18,169 bases of DNA from an uncultured Rivibacter sp. Its GTDB lineage: Bacteria > Pseudomonadota > Gammaproteobacteria > Burkholderiales > Burkholderiaceae. The DNA is taken from assembly GCA_946480925.1 (NCBI GenBank), contig CAMLLU010000094.1, positions 1 through 18,169 of the forward strand, given 5' to 3'. Both the position numbers and the translations under genes were made by a program. Below, piece after piece: positions 1 through 6,843 of the stretch. Each line of letters starts with the position of its first letter. The stretch's first letter is position 1. The notes below the pieces were generated by a model, which saw only the letters and a program-made list of their open reading frames with translations, made no database searches and was not told the origin of the DNA.

Positions 1-197
1 AGACCACCAACGACAAGGGCCCCAACGTGGCCGAGCACGGCAACAAGGCACGCACACTGGGCGCAGGCCCGGTGTTGGCCTACCTGTCGGAAAGCGGCAC
101 GTGGGGACTGGACGCCAAGGCGATGCAGGAGTTCTCTGTGCGCAACCGACCCGAGGGCCAGGTGTACTGGCTGCGATTGAACGTGCGGCTGGACTGA
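1..197 (+). CDS. C-terminal end of a MetA-pathway / SphA-type outer-membrane protein (partial)
   Basis: The 5' end lies outside the window; only about 64 codons remain, with the first full codon at base 3 and a TGA stop at 195-197. The tail reads like the last beta strands of the family called 'phenol meta-degradation protein' or SphA-type transporter: a glycine-rich GPVLAYLSESG strand, then a GLDAKAMQEF strand, then NRPEGQVYWLRLNVRLD ending in alternating hydrophobic residues, as in an outer-membrane barrel terminus. Members are thought to form outer-membrane channels for hydrophobic or aromatic compounds. The family call is from memory of its C-terminal pattern and rests on little sequence. 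A strong terminator follows within 35 bases, so this is the end of a transcription unit. Confidence 0.6.
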   Translation, partial: TTNDKGPNVAEHGNKARTLGAGPVLAYLSESGTWGLDAKAMQEFSVRNRPEGQVYWLRLNVRLD

Positions 198-227
198 GCC
201 AACAGCACTGCTCCCTTGCACAACGAC

Positions 228-252
228 AACGGCACCTTCGGGTGCCGTTTTT
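228..252 (+). terminator. Rho-independent terminator after the MetA/SphA-type gene
   Basis: A perfect 9-bp stem (228-236 with 241-249) closes a stable TTCG tetraloop at 237-240 and runs straight into a T tract (248-252). It lies 31 bases after the stop codon at 197. Stem, tetraloop and U tail are all present, so this is a clear intrinsic terminator. Confidence 0.92.
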
Positions 253-337
253 CACTTCAGTTGCTCCATGACGCTGAGCGTCTCCCGCGACGCATGAACC
301 TCTGCGCCGCGTCCAGCGGCCGCAGCCCAGCGGACGC

Positions 338-500
338 CGCGGATCCGGCTTCGCCGGTCCGCTGGCGTGCCTTGCAGGCCGCGCCGGGTCTTGCGACCCG
401 GCCGCTCGCCAGGCGCGAAACGTCCACAGGACCTTTCGTGTCCGGGCTCGCCCCCCTTGAGGGGGTGCGGCGAAGCCGCTACGGGGGTGGGCCACTTCAG
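338..500. repeat. Palindrome-rich gene-free stretch
   Basis: Bases 253-679 hold no convincing gene. From about 338 to 500 there is a chain of short hairpins: GCGGATCCGG/CCGGTCCGC around a CTTCG-like loop (339-362), GCCGGGTC-TTGC-GACCCGGC (383-402), CCCCC-TTGA-GGGGG (452-465) and GCGGC-GAA-GCCGC (467-479), followed by CTACGGGGGTGGGCC. This style of GC-rich intergenic palindrome is familiar from comamonad genomes. No second copy lies in this window, so its repeat status is an inference. Open frames crossing it have no family resemblance and no ribosome site. Bases 501-679 show only the ribosome site of the next gene. Confidence 0.55.
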
Positions 501-679
501 CGCCGCTGCACGGCGGAAAACAAATGAATCGCAACGGCGCTCACGGCGAAGCGCAATTGATACACGCGCGGCCGACACTGCCTTCCATCGACACAACACG
601 AACGCGTCGATACCGCGGCGCAAGGCAAAACCGGCGCCAGACCTTTCAACCACCACCCATCTCCAGGGAGATTCATCAA

Positions 680-1078
680 ATGAAGCAACTCACCGACATC
701 TACGCCTACATCAAGGTGATCAGCGCCTCCACCGGTGCCGTCGTCGAAGAAGGCGCCACGCTCGACCCGAACCACGAGGCCGTCACCATCCGCTACGTCG
801 TCGTCAACGACAGCAACACGCCGACCGGCACTTTCACCGTGGTGGGCTCGCTCGCCAAGGACGGCACCACCATGCAACCGCACCCGCTGCCGCCCACACA
901 GCTGAAGCTGCAGCCCAAGCAGGTCATGACCTTCGAGCACACCATGCCCATCCACGCGCTGAGCCAGTCGGGCTTCGTCGCCAAGATCCTGGCCGACGTG
1001 GGCAACTTCAACGCCGAAGAGACCGAGAAGAACAACAAGGCCTCCGCCTCGTTCTGGGTGATCAAGCCGCCGAAGTGA
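680..1078 (+). CDS. Small CARDB-like orphan protein, 132 aa
   Basis: The open frame extends upstream, but the start chosen is the ATG at 680, preceded by CAGGGAG at a good distance. The product has no signal peptide or membrane segment. It alternates short beta-like stretches: IYAYIKVISAS (about 7-17), VTIRYVVVND (about 35-44), GTFTVVGSLAKDG, then LKLQPKQVMTFEHTMP, and an ending in which FVAKILADVGNF and EETEKNNKASASFWV look like the last strands of an immunoglobulin-like sandwich. The pattern 'D.N..EETEKNNK' is typical of CARDB-type (cell-adhesion-related) domains. Those domains are usually extracellular repeats, so a lone cytoplasmic copy is unusual and its function cannot be stated. It stands alone between two terminators. 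I am confident it is a real gene and only moderately confident of the fold. Confidence 0.8.
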   Translation: MKQLTDIYAYIKVISASTGAVVEEGATLDPNHEAVTIRYVVVNDSNTPTGTFTVVGSLAKDGTTMQPHPLPPTQLKLQPKQVMTFEHTMPIHALSQSGFVAKILADVGNFNAEETEKNNKASASFWVIKPPK

Positions 1079-1099
1079 TGCGCTGACGATCGCCCCCAA

Positions 1100-1125
1100 G
1101 AAACGGCCCCGAGTGGGGCCGTTTC
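1100..1125 (+). terminator. Terminator between convergent genes
   Basis: An 11-bp perfect stem GAAACGGCCCC (1100-1110) / GGGGCCGTTTC (1115-1125) closes a GAGT loop, 21 bases after the small CARDB-like gene. The T run is short on the plus strand (TTTC) and TTTCTT on the minus strand, so it may act in both directions, serving also the porin gene that ends at 1271. Bases 1126-1270 show nothing else I can support. Confidence 0.75.
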
Positions 1126-1270
1126 GCTGCTCACGCGGCACGCGCCTCATGGCCCTACACCCGCGTGTTGCCCAGCTCCTTGAGCCAACGGTCCAGCCGC
1201 TCGGCCCAGCAGGAGCACAGGCCGCGGCACATCGCAGCCCACCGGTGCGGTTTCGTTCTCACGGCGAGGC

Positions 1271-2377
1271 TCAGAAGTTGTGGCGAATGCCGGCTTCGAA
1301 GCCGGTGGACTTCTGCCCACCGAAGTAGTTGGCCGCCGCCGCATTGCCGCTGACCACCGGCCCACCGGGAATCGCAAACGCCGACGCCCCCTTGTTGCGC
1401 AGCCACGCGAAATGGCTATAGAGCGCCGTACGCTTCGAAAGGTTGTGCACGTAGCCCGCGCCCAGAAGGCTCGCGTCGTTCGCGCTTTGCGCGGGTGTGG
1501 CACCGCTCTGGTCTGCCCGCACGTAGGTCAGCTTCACCTCACCAACACCCAGCGGCACGATCGCACCTACCTGCGTGTTGATGGTGCGGTCCACCCCGAA
1601 AACCCAGCGCCGCTGCGCGATGCTGAGCTTGGCCATGCCGAAGTCGTAGGACACACCCAAGACCTGATCCTTGAAGTGCACGCCGGTGCTGGTGTTGCGC
1701 GTGGTGAACTGCGCACCCGCCACGTTGACGCCGCGGCCGGACCAGCCCAGGCGCAGCCCTTCACCGCGCGTGGATCCGCTGGCCGTGGTGCCGCCTTCGG
1801 CCGCAGTGACGATGACGCTGCCATACACGCCTGCAAGCCCCGCAGGCAAAAAGTATTCGGCCGCATTGCTCACCCGCAGCGTGGGGTTGGCGGCTTGCGT
1901 TTCCGGCGCATTGCCGAACGCTTGGCCCAGGGCCCGCGACCCCGAGAAGGAACGGAAGGTGTTGGCGCTCGCGATGCCCAAGGTGCTGAACGGGTCGAAG
2001 CCGCTCCACACCAGGTGCGTGGGCACCCAGTCACGCCCGAGGCGCACTTCGCCGAAGCCGGCGTGCGCAAGGCTCACGGTGGAGCGGCGGTCCCAGAACT
2101 GGCCGGCTGGTGCGGCGGCGCCGGCACCGCCGGTGTCGGCTGCGATCGTGCTGTCCAGAAAGAAGCCCGCGGAAAGACCGCCTCCCAGATCCTCCGCGCC
2201 TCGCAAGATGAGCTTGCTCGTCGAGTTGGCGCCGCTCACCTCGCTCTTTTGCGAACCGAGCGAGCCGTTGCGCACGTAGCGCAGGCCCGCGTCCACGGTA
2301 CCCGTCAGCGTGACGGACGAAGCCTGCGCCAGAGCCGGCAGCCAGGCCAGGCCCGCGGTGCACATTGCCTTCTTCAT
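1271..2377 (-). CDS. Burkholderiales-type general porin, 368 aa
   Basis: The protein begins with a short signal peptide (about residues 1-19, MKKAMCTAGLAWLPALAQA) and then SSVTLTGTVDAGLRYV, the standard first strand of the Gram-negative porin family of Bordetella and Burkholderia. Further family landmarks are the LILRGAEDLGGGLSAGFFLD hairpin, the DRRSTVSLAHAGFGEVRLGR strand-loop and a C-terminal GIRHNF with the terminal phenylalanine used by the BAM machinery. Length fits the family (roughly 350-400). Trimers in the outer membrane let small solutes diffuse in. GAGGAG lies 9 bases before the ATG. It sits 109 bases downstream of a TctC gene and 1.2 kb downstream of a DapA-like gene on the same strand, which suggests it admits the substrate of that pathway. 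Confidence 0.93.
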   Translation of the reverse strand: MKKAMCTAGLAWLPALAQASSVTLTGTVDAGLRYVRNGSLGSQKSEVSGANSTSKLILRGAEDLGGGLSAGFFLDSTIAADTGGAGAAAPAGQFWDRRSTVSLAHAGFGEVRLGRDWVPTHLVWSGFDPFSTLGIASANTFRSFSGSRALGQAFGNAPETQAANPTLRVSNAAEYFLPAGLAGVYGSVIVTAAEGGTTASGSTRGEGLRLGWSGRGVNVAGAQFTTRNTSTGVHFKDQVLGVSYDFGMAKLSIAQRRWVFGVDRTINTQVGAIVPLGVGEVKLTYVRADQSGATPAQSANDASLLGAGYVHNLSKRTALYSHFAWLRNKGASAFAIPGGPVVSGNAAAANYFGGQKSTGFEAGIRHNF

Positions 2378-2397
2378 GAGTCTTGTCTCCTCGGTGT

Positions 2398-2480
2398 CGG
2401 CCGCAGCGGGTGCGGCCGATCTGCTGCGTCGCCCGGCAGCGCAGGTCTGGTGTTTGCGTGACGGCGGGCCCGGTGGGCCC
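2398..2480 (-). other. Two hairpins in the TctC-porin gap
   Basis: The 109-base gap between the two genes holds GGGCCC-ACC-GGGCCC (2466-2480, minus-strand reading), six bases after the TctC stop, and an 8-bp stem CGGCCGCA/TGCGGCCG (2398-2418) with a CCCGC-type loop, 20 bases before the porin start. Neither has a U tract. They may stabilise or separate the messages or act as a partial terminator; the role is an inference. Confidence 0.45.
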
Positions 2481-2486
2481 CTGGCG

Positions 2487-3467
2487 CTACTCGGGCTTGA
2501 AGCCAGCGTCCTTCAGCAGCTCGGTGCCTTGCGCCACGTCGCTGGCGATGTAGCGCCTGAACTGGTCGACACTTTCCTGCACGGGCTCGATACCCAGGGC
2601 CGCGAAAGCACCGTTTCTCGCAAGCTCGCCCACCGCCGTGTTGATCGCGGTGTTGAGGAAGCTCAACCGGTCAGCCGGCGTGTCCTTCGGCACCCACACG
2701 CCATACCACGACACGTATGAAAAGCCCGGCAGTCCGCTTTCCTGCACGGTCGGCACGTCGGGCGCGAGCGTGCTGCGCTTCTTCGAGGTGATGGCGATCG
2801 GCTTGACCTTGCCGCTCCTGGCCATGGGCAGCACCGAGATCATCGAGTCAAGCAGCAGGTTCACGTGGCCGCCGCCCACGTCGACCAGTGCAGGCTGCGT
2901 GCCCTTGTAGGGCACGTAGCTGAACTTCACGCCGCCCTGCTTGGCCATCAGCAAGGTGGCCAGATGACTGGGCGCGCCGGCAGCGGGAATGGCCGCCAGC
3001 CATTTCTCCGGCTGTGACTTCGCGGCCCCCAGCACGTCGGCGAGCTTGTGCTGCGCCAGCTGCGGCGAGATCACCAGCATCAGCGGCGCCTCGCCGACGC
3101 GCGCCACCGGCGCGAAGTCGGTCTGCGGGTCATAAGGTGCATTGCTCAGCACCTGCCTGGCCAGCACGTGCGTCGCGGCCGAGAAGAGCAGCGTGTAGCC
3201 GTCTGGCGGTGAAGCCTGCACGGCCTTGCCGCCCAGCGTGCCGCTGGCACCGGCCTTGTTCTCGACGAGCACGGTCATGCCGAGCTGCTTGCGCAACTGC
3301 TCGCCCAGCAGACGGGCGGCGTTGTCTACGCCGCCGCCGGCAGCGAAAGGCACGACGATGCGCAAGGTCCGATCGCGCTCCGGGAACCTGGCCGCGGTCT
3401 GCGCCAGGGCGGGCACGGCGGCAACGCAGGCGGCCATGGCAGCGGCCAGGAGTCTTCTCCATCTCAT
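2487..3467 (-). CDS. Bug-family (TctC) periplasmic solute-binding protein, 326 aa
   Basis: The product has a Sec signal peptide with an AxA-type end (about residues 1-23, ...VAAVPALAQ). The mature protein shows the Bug hallmarks in order: LRIVVPFAAGGGVDNAARLL (about 35-54), VENKAGASGTLGGKAV (about 67-82) and PPDGYTLLFSAAT (about 86-98), then YVPYKGTQPALVDVGGGHVN and the VPTVQESGLPGF segment. These proteins trap an organic acid in the periplasm; only some serve a TctAB transporter, and no TctAB genes are in the window. Ligand specificity cannot be read from the sequence. AGAGGAG sits 6-7 bases before the ATG. It lies 86 bases downstream of the DapA-like gene and upstream of the porin, in what looks like one operon. 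Confidence 0.93.
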   Translation of the reverse strand: MRWRRLLAAAMAACVAAVPALAQTAARFPERDRTLRIVVPFAAGGGVDNAARLLGEQLRKQLGMTVLVENKAGASGTLGGKAVQASPPDGYTLLFSAATHVLARQVLSNAPYDPQTDFAPVARVGEAPLMLVISPQLAQHKLADVLGAAKSQPEKWLAAIPAAGAPSHLATLLMAKQGGVKFSYVPYKGTQPALVDVGGGHVNLLLDSMISVLPMARSGKVKPIAITSKKRSTLAPDVPTVQESGLPGFSYVSWYGVWVPKDTPADRLSFLNTAINTAVGELARNGAFAALGIEPVQESVDQFRRYIASDVAQGTELLKDAGFKPE

Positions 3468-3553
3468 GTTCGTCTCCTCTGGCTAAGCGCACGAAGGAAC
3501 GCGTGAGCGCACCTTCGTCTTCGGTGGTGTTTCGTTGCGCGTGCAGCGCCGGC

Positions 3554-4477
3554 TCAGCCGGCCAGGTCGGCGGCCCGCATGGCCTGGGCGATCTCCTTGT
3601 CGGCACCTTCAGGCAGGGGCAGCAGCGGGCTGCGCACCATGGCGTGCTCGAGGATGCCTCGCGCCACCAGCGCCCACTTCAGCGCCACGGTGCCTTCCAT
3701 GTGCGAGCCGCGGTGGTAGACGTTGCTCGTCACCGGCAGCAGGCGGTCGTGCAGCGAGCGGGCCTTCGCATAGTCCTTGGCCTTGCCCGCAGCGATCATC
3801 TCGATCAGCGGTTCAGGCGCAATGCCGCCGTAGCCCACCAGCGCACCGTCCACGTCGAACATGGTGTGCAGCAGGTATTCGTCGTGGCAGGTGAGGACCT
3901 GCAGGTTCGGGCGCTCCCGGCGGATCACCGGGATCTCGGTGTCCCAGCGCTTCATGTTGCGCACGCCGTTCTTCATGGCGAAGACGCCCGGCAGCGCGGC
4001 GATGTCGAGCTGCGTCTCGAGGTCGTAGGTGGCCTTGGTGGCGTCGGGGTACTGGAACAGGATCAACGGCAGGCCGCTTTCTTCGTGGATGGCGCGGTAG
4101 CGGTCCTGCGGCGCACCCTTCTGGTAGCCGAAGCGCAGCCAGCCGTGCGAGGGATACACCAGGCCTGCCGACGCACCGGCCTTGACCGCACGCTTGGCCT
4201 CCTCGGCCGCGACCTTCGTGCCTTCGAGGGTGATGCCGGCAATGATGGGCAGGCGCCCCCCCACCGACTCACGGAAGCACTCGATCACCTTGGCCTGCTC
4301 GTCGCGCTCGAGGAAAGTGCCTTCGCCCGCATGGCCCAGCACGGTCAGCCCCTTCACGCCGTCGATGCCGCCCAGCCAGCTGCCGATGCGCTGGATGGCG
4401 GCGTAGTCCACTGCGCCGTCGCGGGTGAACGGGGTCACGGGGGCAGGCACGAGGCCGCGCAGGTCGATCGTCGTCAT
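3554..4477 (-). CDS. DapA-family (dihydrodipicolinate synthase-like) lyase/aldolase, 307 aa
   Basis: This is a class I aldolase of the DHDPS/N-acetylneuraminate lyase superfamily. The N-terminal LVPAPVTPFTRDG matches the family, the catalytic tyrosine is in FQYPD (Y143) and the Schiff-base lysine in FAMKNG (K169); GYGGIAPEP resembles the family's G-x-G loop. The loop that in true DapA reads GTTGE is GHAGE here (about 48-52), so the two threonines of the lysine-pathway enzyme's proton relay are missing. With the TctC and porin genes downstream, it is more likely a catabolic keto-acid lyase or dehydratase than the lysine biosynthesis enzyme. The substrate is unknown. An AAAGGA ribosome site precedes the ATG. 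It is the first gene of the minus-strand cluster, divergent from a LysR gene that probably controls it. Confidence 0.88.
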   Translation of the reverse strand: MTTIDLRGLVPAPVTPFTRDGAVDYAAIQRIGSWLGGIDGVKGLTVLGHAGEGTFLERDEQAKVIECFRESVGGRLPIIAGITLEGTKVAAEEAKRAVKAGASAGLVYPSHGWLRFGYQKGAPQDRYRAIHEESGLPLILFQYPDATKATYDLETQLDIAALPGVFAMKNGVRNMKRWDTEIPVIRRERPNLQVLTCHDEYLLHTMFDVDGALVGYGGIAPEPLIEMIAAGKAKDYAKARSLHDRLLPVTSNVYHRGSHMEGTVALKWALVARGILEHAMVRSPLLPLPEGADKEIAQAMRAADLAG

Positions 4478-4612
4478 GTCTCATCCTTTCAAGGTTCGAG
4501 TGGGTCGGGAACTCGCCGTGGTCTGCGAGCCACGCCGGCTGGATGGATCCCGCGGCGCATGCATGCAATGTAGGAATCGCCGCCCTGCCCGGCTAGATAG
4601 ACTCGGAGCTTT

Positions 4613-4638
4613 CAGACTTGCCAGAAAAGGCAAGTCTG
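4613..4638. promoter_or_regulatory. Perfect inverted repeat in the divergent lysR/lyase promoter region
   Basis: CAGACTTGCC (4613-4622) and GGCAAGTCTG (4629-4638) form a perfect 10-bp dyad with an AGAAAA spacer, ending 16 bases before the LysR start codon. LysR-type regulators usually bind a dyad between their own gene and the divergent target, so this is the best operator candidate in the 177-base gap. The core TTGCC-N6-GGCAA does not contain the textbook T-N11-A at its centre, and the dyad could instead fold in the lysR leader RNA. A possible minus-strand -10 (TATCTA, near 4595-4600) would put the dyad over the lyase -35 region. Also in the gap is GCATGCATGC (4557-4566), probably chance. 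Confidence 0.6.
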
Positions 4639-4654
4639 GCGCGAGGGCCCAGCG

Positions 4655-5608
4655 ATGAACGTAGCGAGCGTGAGGCTGTTCCTGGAGGTTGCCGAAGCGG
4701 GCAGCCTGAGCAAGGTGGCCGCTCGGCGGCAGACCGTGCAATCGCACGTGAGCCGGCAGATCACCGACTTCGAACAGGAATGCGGAGGGCGCCTGTTCCG
4801 GCGCACCGGCCGGGGCGTTGCGCTCACCGAGCTGGGTGAGCGTGCCGTGGCGCGGCTGCGGCCGTGGCTGCAGGAGACCGAGCACCTGTCGCAGGAGCTG
4901 CGCTGCGAATCGGGCCGGCTGCTGGGCCAGGTGCGGCTGGGCATCATCCCTTCGGCCGCGCACCCGTTGATGACGCGTCTGTTCGAACGGCTGCAGGTGC
5001 AGCACCCCGGCATTCGCCTCGACATCGCGGAGGCCCAGGGCGCGGAGCTCGACGCCATGCTCGACAGCGGTGCGGTGGATCTGGCCGTGCTGTTCCGCTT
5101 CCAGCGGCCCAGCGGCACCGAGGAGCGACCGCTGTGCGTGGCGCACACCTTCCTCGTCTCTGCAGCAGGCGACCCGCTCACGCGCGAGCCCACGCTCCAC
5201 TTCTCGAAACTGGCCGGCCTGCGGCTCGTGCTGCCGCGCCGCCCCAGCCATTGGCGCCACGCATTGGACGAAACAGCACGCAGCCTCGGTTTCAAGCTCG
5301 AACCAGTGGTAGAGGCTGACTCGCTGACCGCGCAGAAGGAACTGGTGGCGCACGTGACGGGGCTGTATTCCATCCTCGGGCCGTATTCGGTGGCGGCCGA
5401 GCTGCGCAGCGGCCGGCTGCAGGCGAGCAAGCTCGTGCGGCCCGACCTGTCGCGCTACGTGACGCTGGCGCTGCCCCGGCAAGGCAAGCTGTCGCCGGCA
5501 TGCCGCGTGGTCGCCCAGACCGTGCAGGAACTCGTCGAGTCCTGGGGGCACCAGCTCATGGAACCGGCCGCGTCCGCGCGCCGCAACTCAGCATCGCCAC
5601 GCAAATGA
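4655..5608 (+). CDS. LysR-family transcriptional regulator, 317 aa
   Basis: Residues 1-60 are the LysR winged helix-turn-helix: VRLFLEVAEAGSLSKVAARR, then QSHVSRQITDFEQ as recognition helix and GGRLFRRTGRGVALTELG as wing. From about 90 onward there is the periplasmic-binding-protein-like effector domain, opening with LLGQVRLGIIPSAAHPLMTR and continuing with LDSGAVDLAVLFRF. Length is normal for the family (about 300). The start is set by GAGGG upstream of the ATG. It is divergent from the DapA-like, TctC and porin cluster, so it probably senses that pathway's substrate or product. The final 15 residues are a basic, serine-rich tail. Its stop overlaps the start of the MOSC gene (ATGA at 5605-5608), so the two are cotranscribed and probably translationally coupled. 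Confidence 0.93.
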   Translation: MNVASVRLFLEVAEAGSLSKVAARRQTVQSHVSRQITDFEQECGGRLFRRTGRGVALTELGERAVARLRPWLQETEHLSQELRCESGRLLGQVRLGIIPSAAHPLMTRLFERLQVQHPGIRLDIAEAQGAELDAMLDSGAVDLAVLFRFQRPSGTEERPLCVAHTFLVSAAGDPLTREPTLHFSKLAGLRLVLPRRPSHWRHALDETARSLGFKLEPVVEADSLTAQKELVAHVTGLYSILGPYSVAAELRSGRLQASKLVRPDLSRYVTLALPRQGKLSPACRVVAQTVQELVESWGHQLMEPAASARRNSASPRK

Positions 5609-6099
5609 AGACCATCAAGGACCTGCACCGCCCGCCGCACATCGAAGGGCGTGTCGAAATGATCATCGTGCGGGGTACGTCGCGTGAGGCGGCGCGCCGC
5701 ATCGACGCGACCGCGGCCCTTGCCGGCATCGGCCTCGCGGACGACCGCCTGGGCCGGCGCGGCGAGGCCGAGCTCTCCACGCGCCAGGTCACGTTGATCC
5801 AGGCCGAACACCTGGGTGTGATAGCGCAGCTGGCGCGCGTGGCAAGCATCGATGCCGTTGCATTGCGGCGCAACCTCGTGGTTTCGGGCATCAATCTCGT
5901 CGCGCTCAAGAACGCGCGGTTGCAGGTGGGCGAGGCGCTGCTGGAGGTCGTGGGGCCCTGCCAGCCCTGCTCGCGCATGGAAGAGGCCATCGGCCCCGGC
6001 GGCTACGCCGCGATGCGCGGGCACGGCGGCATGACGGCCCGCGTGCTGGGCAGCGGCCTCATTCGCGTGGGCGACGTGGTGCGGGCCCTGCAGGAATAG
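5605..6099 (+). CDS. MOSC-domain protein, 164 aa
   Basis: The start is the ATG at 5605, overlapping the LysR stop. The small single-domain product matches stand-alone MOSC proteins (related to the C-terminal domain of molybdenum cofactor sulfurase): an early EGRVEMIIVRG strand, ADDRLGRRGEAELSTRQVTL, the conserved LRRNLVVSGINL block (about 88-99), then VVGPCQPCSRMEEA with cysteines at 119 and 122, and GLIRVGDVV near the end. MOSC domains carry sulfur to, or bind, metal-sulfur cofactors and act in detoxifying N-hydroxylated compounds in some members. The exact job here is unknown. Coupling to the LysR gene is the only functional hint. It faces the paiB-like gene across only 12 bases. Confidence 0.9.
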   Translation: MKTIKDLHRPPHIEGRVEMIIVRGTSREAARRIDATAALAGIGLADDRLGRRGEAELSTRQVTLIQAEHLGVIAQLARVASIDAVALRRNLVVSGINLVALKNARLQVGEALLEVVGPCQPCSRMEEAIGPGGYAAMRGHGGMTARVLGSGLIRVGDVVRALQE

Positions 6100-6112
6100 C
6101 CGCCGCGCGGCT
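6098..6112. other. Hairpin spanning two convergent stop codons
   Basis: AGCCGC (6098-6103) and GCGGCT (6107-6112) form a 6-bp stem with a CGC loop. It overlaps the TAG of the MOSC gene (6097-6099) and touches the TGA of the paiB-like gene (6112-6114). There is no U tract, so it is at best a weak bidirectional terminator. Confidence 0.35.
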
Positions 6113-6741
6113 CACTTGGGCGCTGCCTGCTCCATGGCCTGGGCCAAGGCTGTGCAGCCGCTGGCCCGCAACCCCTGCACCGCCCCGGCCAGATCGCGCG
6201 GCTCGCGGTTCTGGCTCAGCTTGGCCTTGCCGACCAGGCGCGTGATGCGGATCTCGATGCCGACGATGGCCTGCAGCAGCGTGTCGATGTAGTCGGGCGG
6301 CGCGTCGCCCATCTTCCACGGCTGGGGTTGATTCGCCTCGTGCGTGCGCGTGAGCCTCGCCACCACGCCGCGCACGAAGCGCTCGTCGTCGCGAACGGTC
6401 AGCGTGCCGTGCGCGTGCACGACCTCGTAGTTCCAGGTGGGCACATGGCGATGCGTTTCGTGCTTGCTCGGGTACCAGTTGGGCGAGATGTAGCCCTCGG
6501 CTCCGCGAAAGACCACCAGCACGTCCGAGCCCGGCGCAGCCTGCTGCCAGACCGGATTGGCACGCGCCACGTGCCCGAGCAGCGTGCCGCAAGGGCCGGC
6601 CGATGCGTCGAGTTCGAACGGGATGTGGTTGGCATCCAGCCCGCTTGCGCCCATGGTCACGAGCACGCCGAGCGGGTGCGCTCGCACGATGCGATGCAGC
6701 TCGGACTCGCGGGTTTCAACGAAGTGCGGTGGAACGTACAT
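6112..6741 (-). CDS. PaiB-like FMN-binding protein, 209 aa
   Basis: The frame is open for 24 more codons upstream, but the family begins MYVPPHF and that ATG is at 6741, giving the usual length of about 210. Landmarks in order are MYVPPHFVETR (1-11), ANHIPFELD (37-45), GHVARANPVW (56-65), GYISPNWYPSK (83-93), VPTWNYEVVHAHG (100-112) and IEIRITRLVGKAKLSQNR (162-179). This is the split-barrel FMN-binding fold of Bacillus PaiB, named a negative transcriptional regulator although many members may be flavin enzymes. No clear ribosome site precedes the ATG, so it may be leaderless. It is divergent from a MocR-type regulator across about 100 bases, a common pairing in proteobacteria that suggests the regulator controls it. 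Confidence 0.9.
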   Translation of the reverse strand: MYVPPHFVETRESELHRIVRAHPLGVLVTMGASGLDANHIPFELDASAGPCGTLLGHVARANPVWQQAAPGSDVLVVFRGAEGYISPNWYPSKHETHRHVPTWNYEVVHAHGTLTVRDDERFVRGVVARLTRTHEANQPQPWKMGDAPPDYIDTLLQAIVGIEIRITRLVGKAKLSQNREPRDLAGAVQGLRASGCTALAQAMEQAAPK

Positions 6742-6843
6742 GGTGTGCGTGCGGTCGGCGGCAACGGCGCGGCGAGGTCTTTCGAAGGCTCTACTCTCCA
6801 TCTCGGCTGGCACAATTTCGAGATCCAGTTCTGCTGCATTTCC

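Noticed and set aside
1280..2461. A 393-codon plus-strand open frame opposite the porin
   Set aside because: Shadow of the porin codons; no recognisable motif and no start signal.
3014..4573. A 519-codon plus-strand open frame across the TctC and DapA-like genes
   Set aside because: Arg/Ala/Pro-rich with no domain, and it spans two well-recognised minus-strand genes.
6742..6813. 24-residue N-terminal extension of the PaiB-like protein
   Set aside because: The family begins at MYVPPHF; the extension is Arg-rich and its upstream GTG has no better ribosome site.
6328..6843. Extension of the MocR gene by 172 codons at its 5' end
   Set aside because: It would lie antisense to the paiB-like gene and has no family similarity; the winged helix starts only after 6844.
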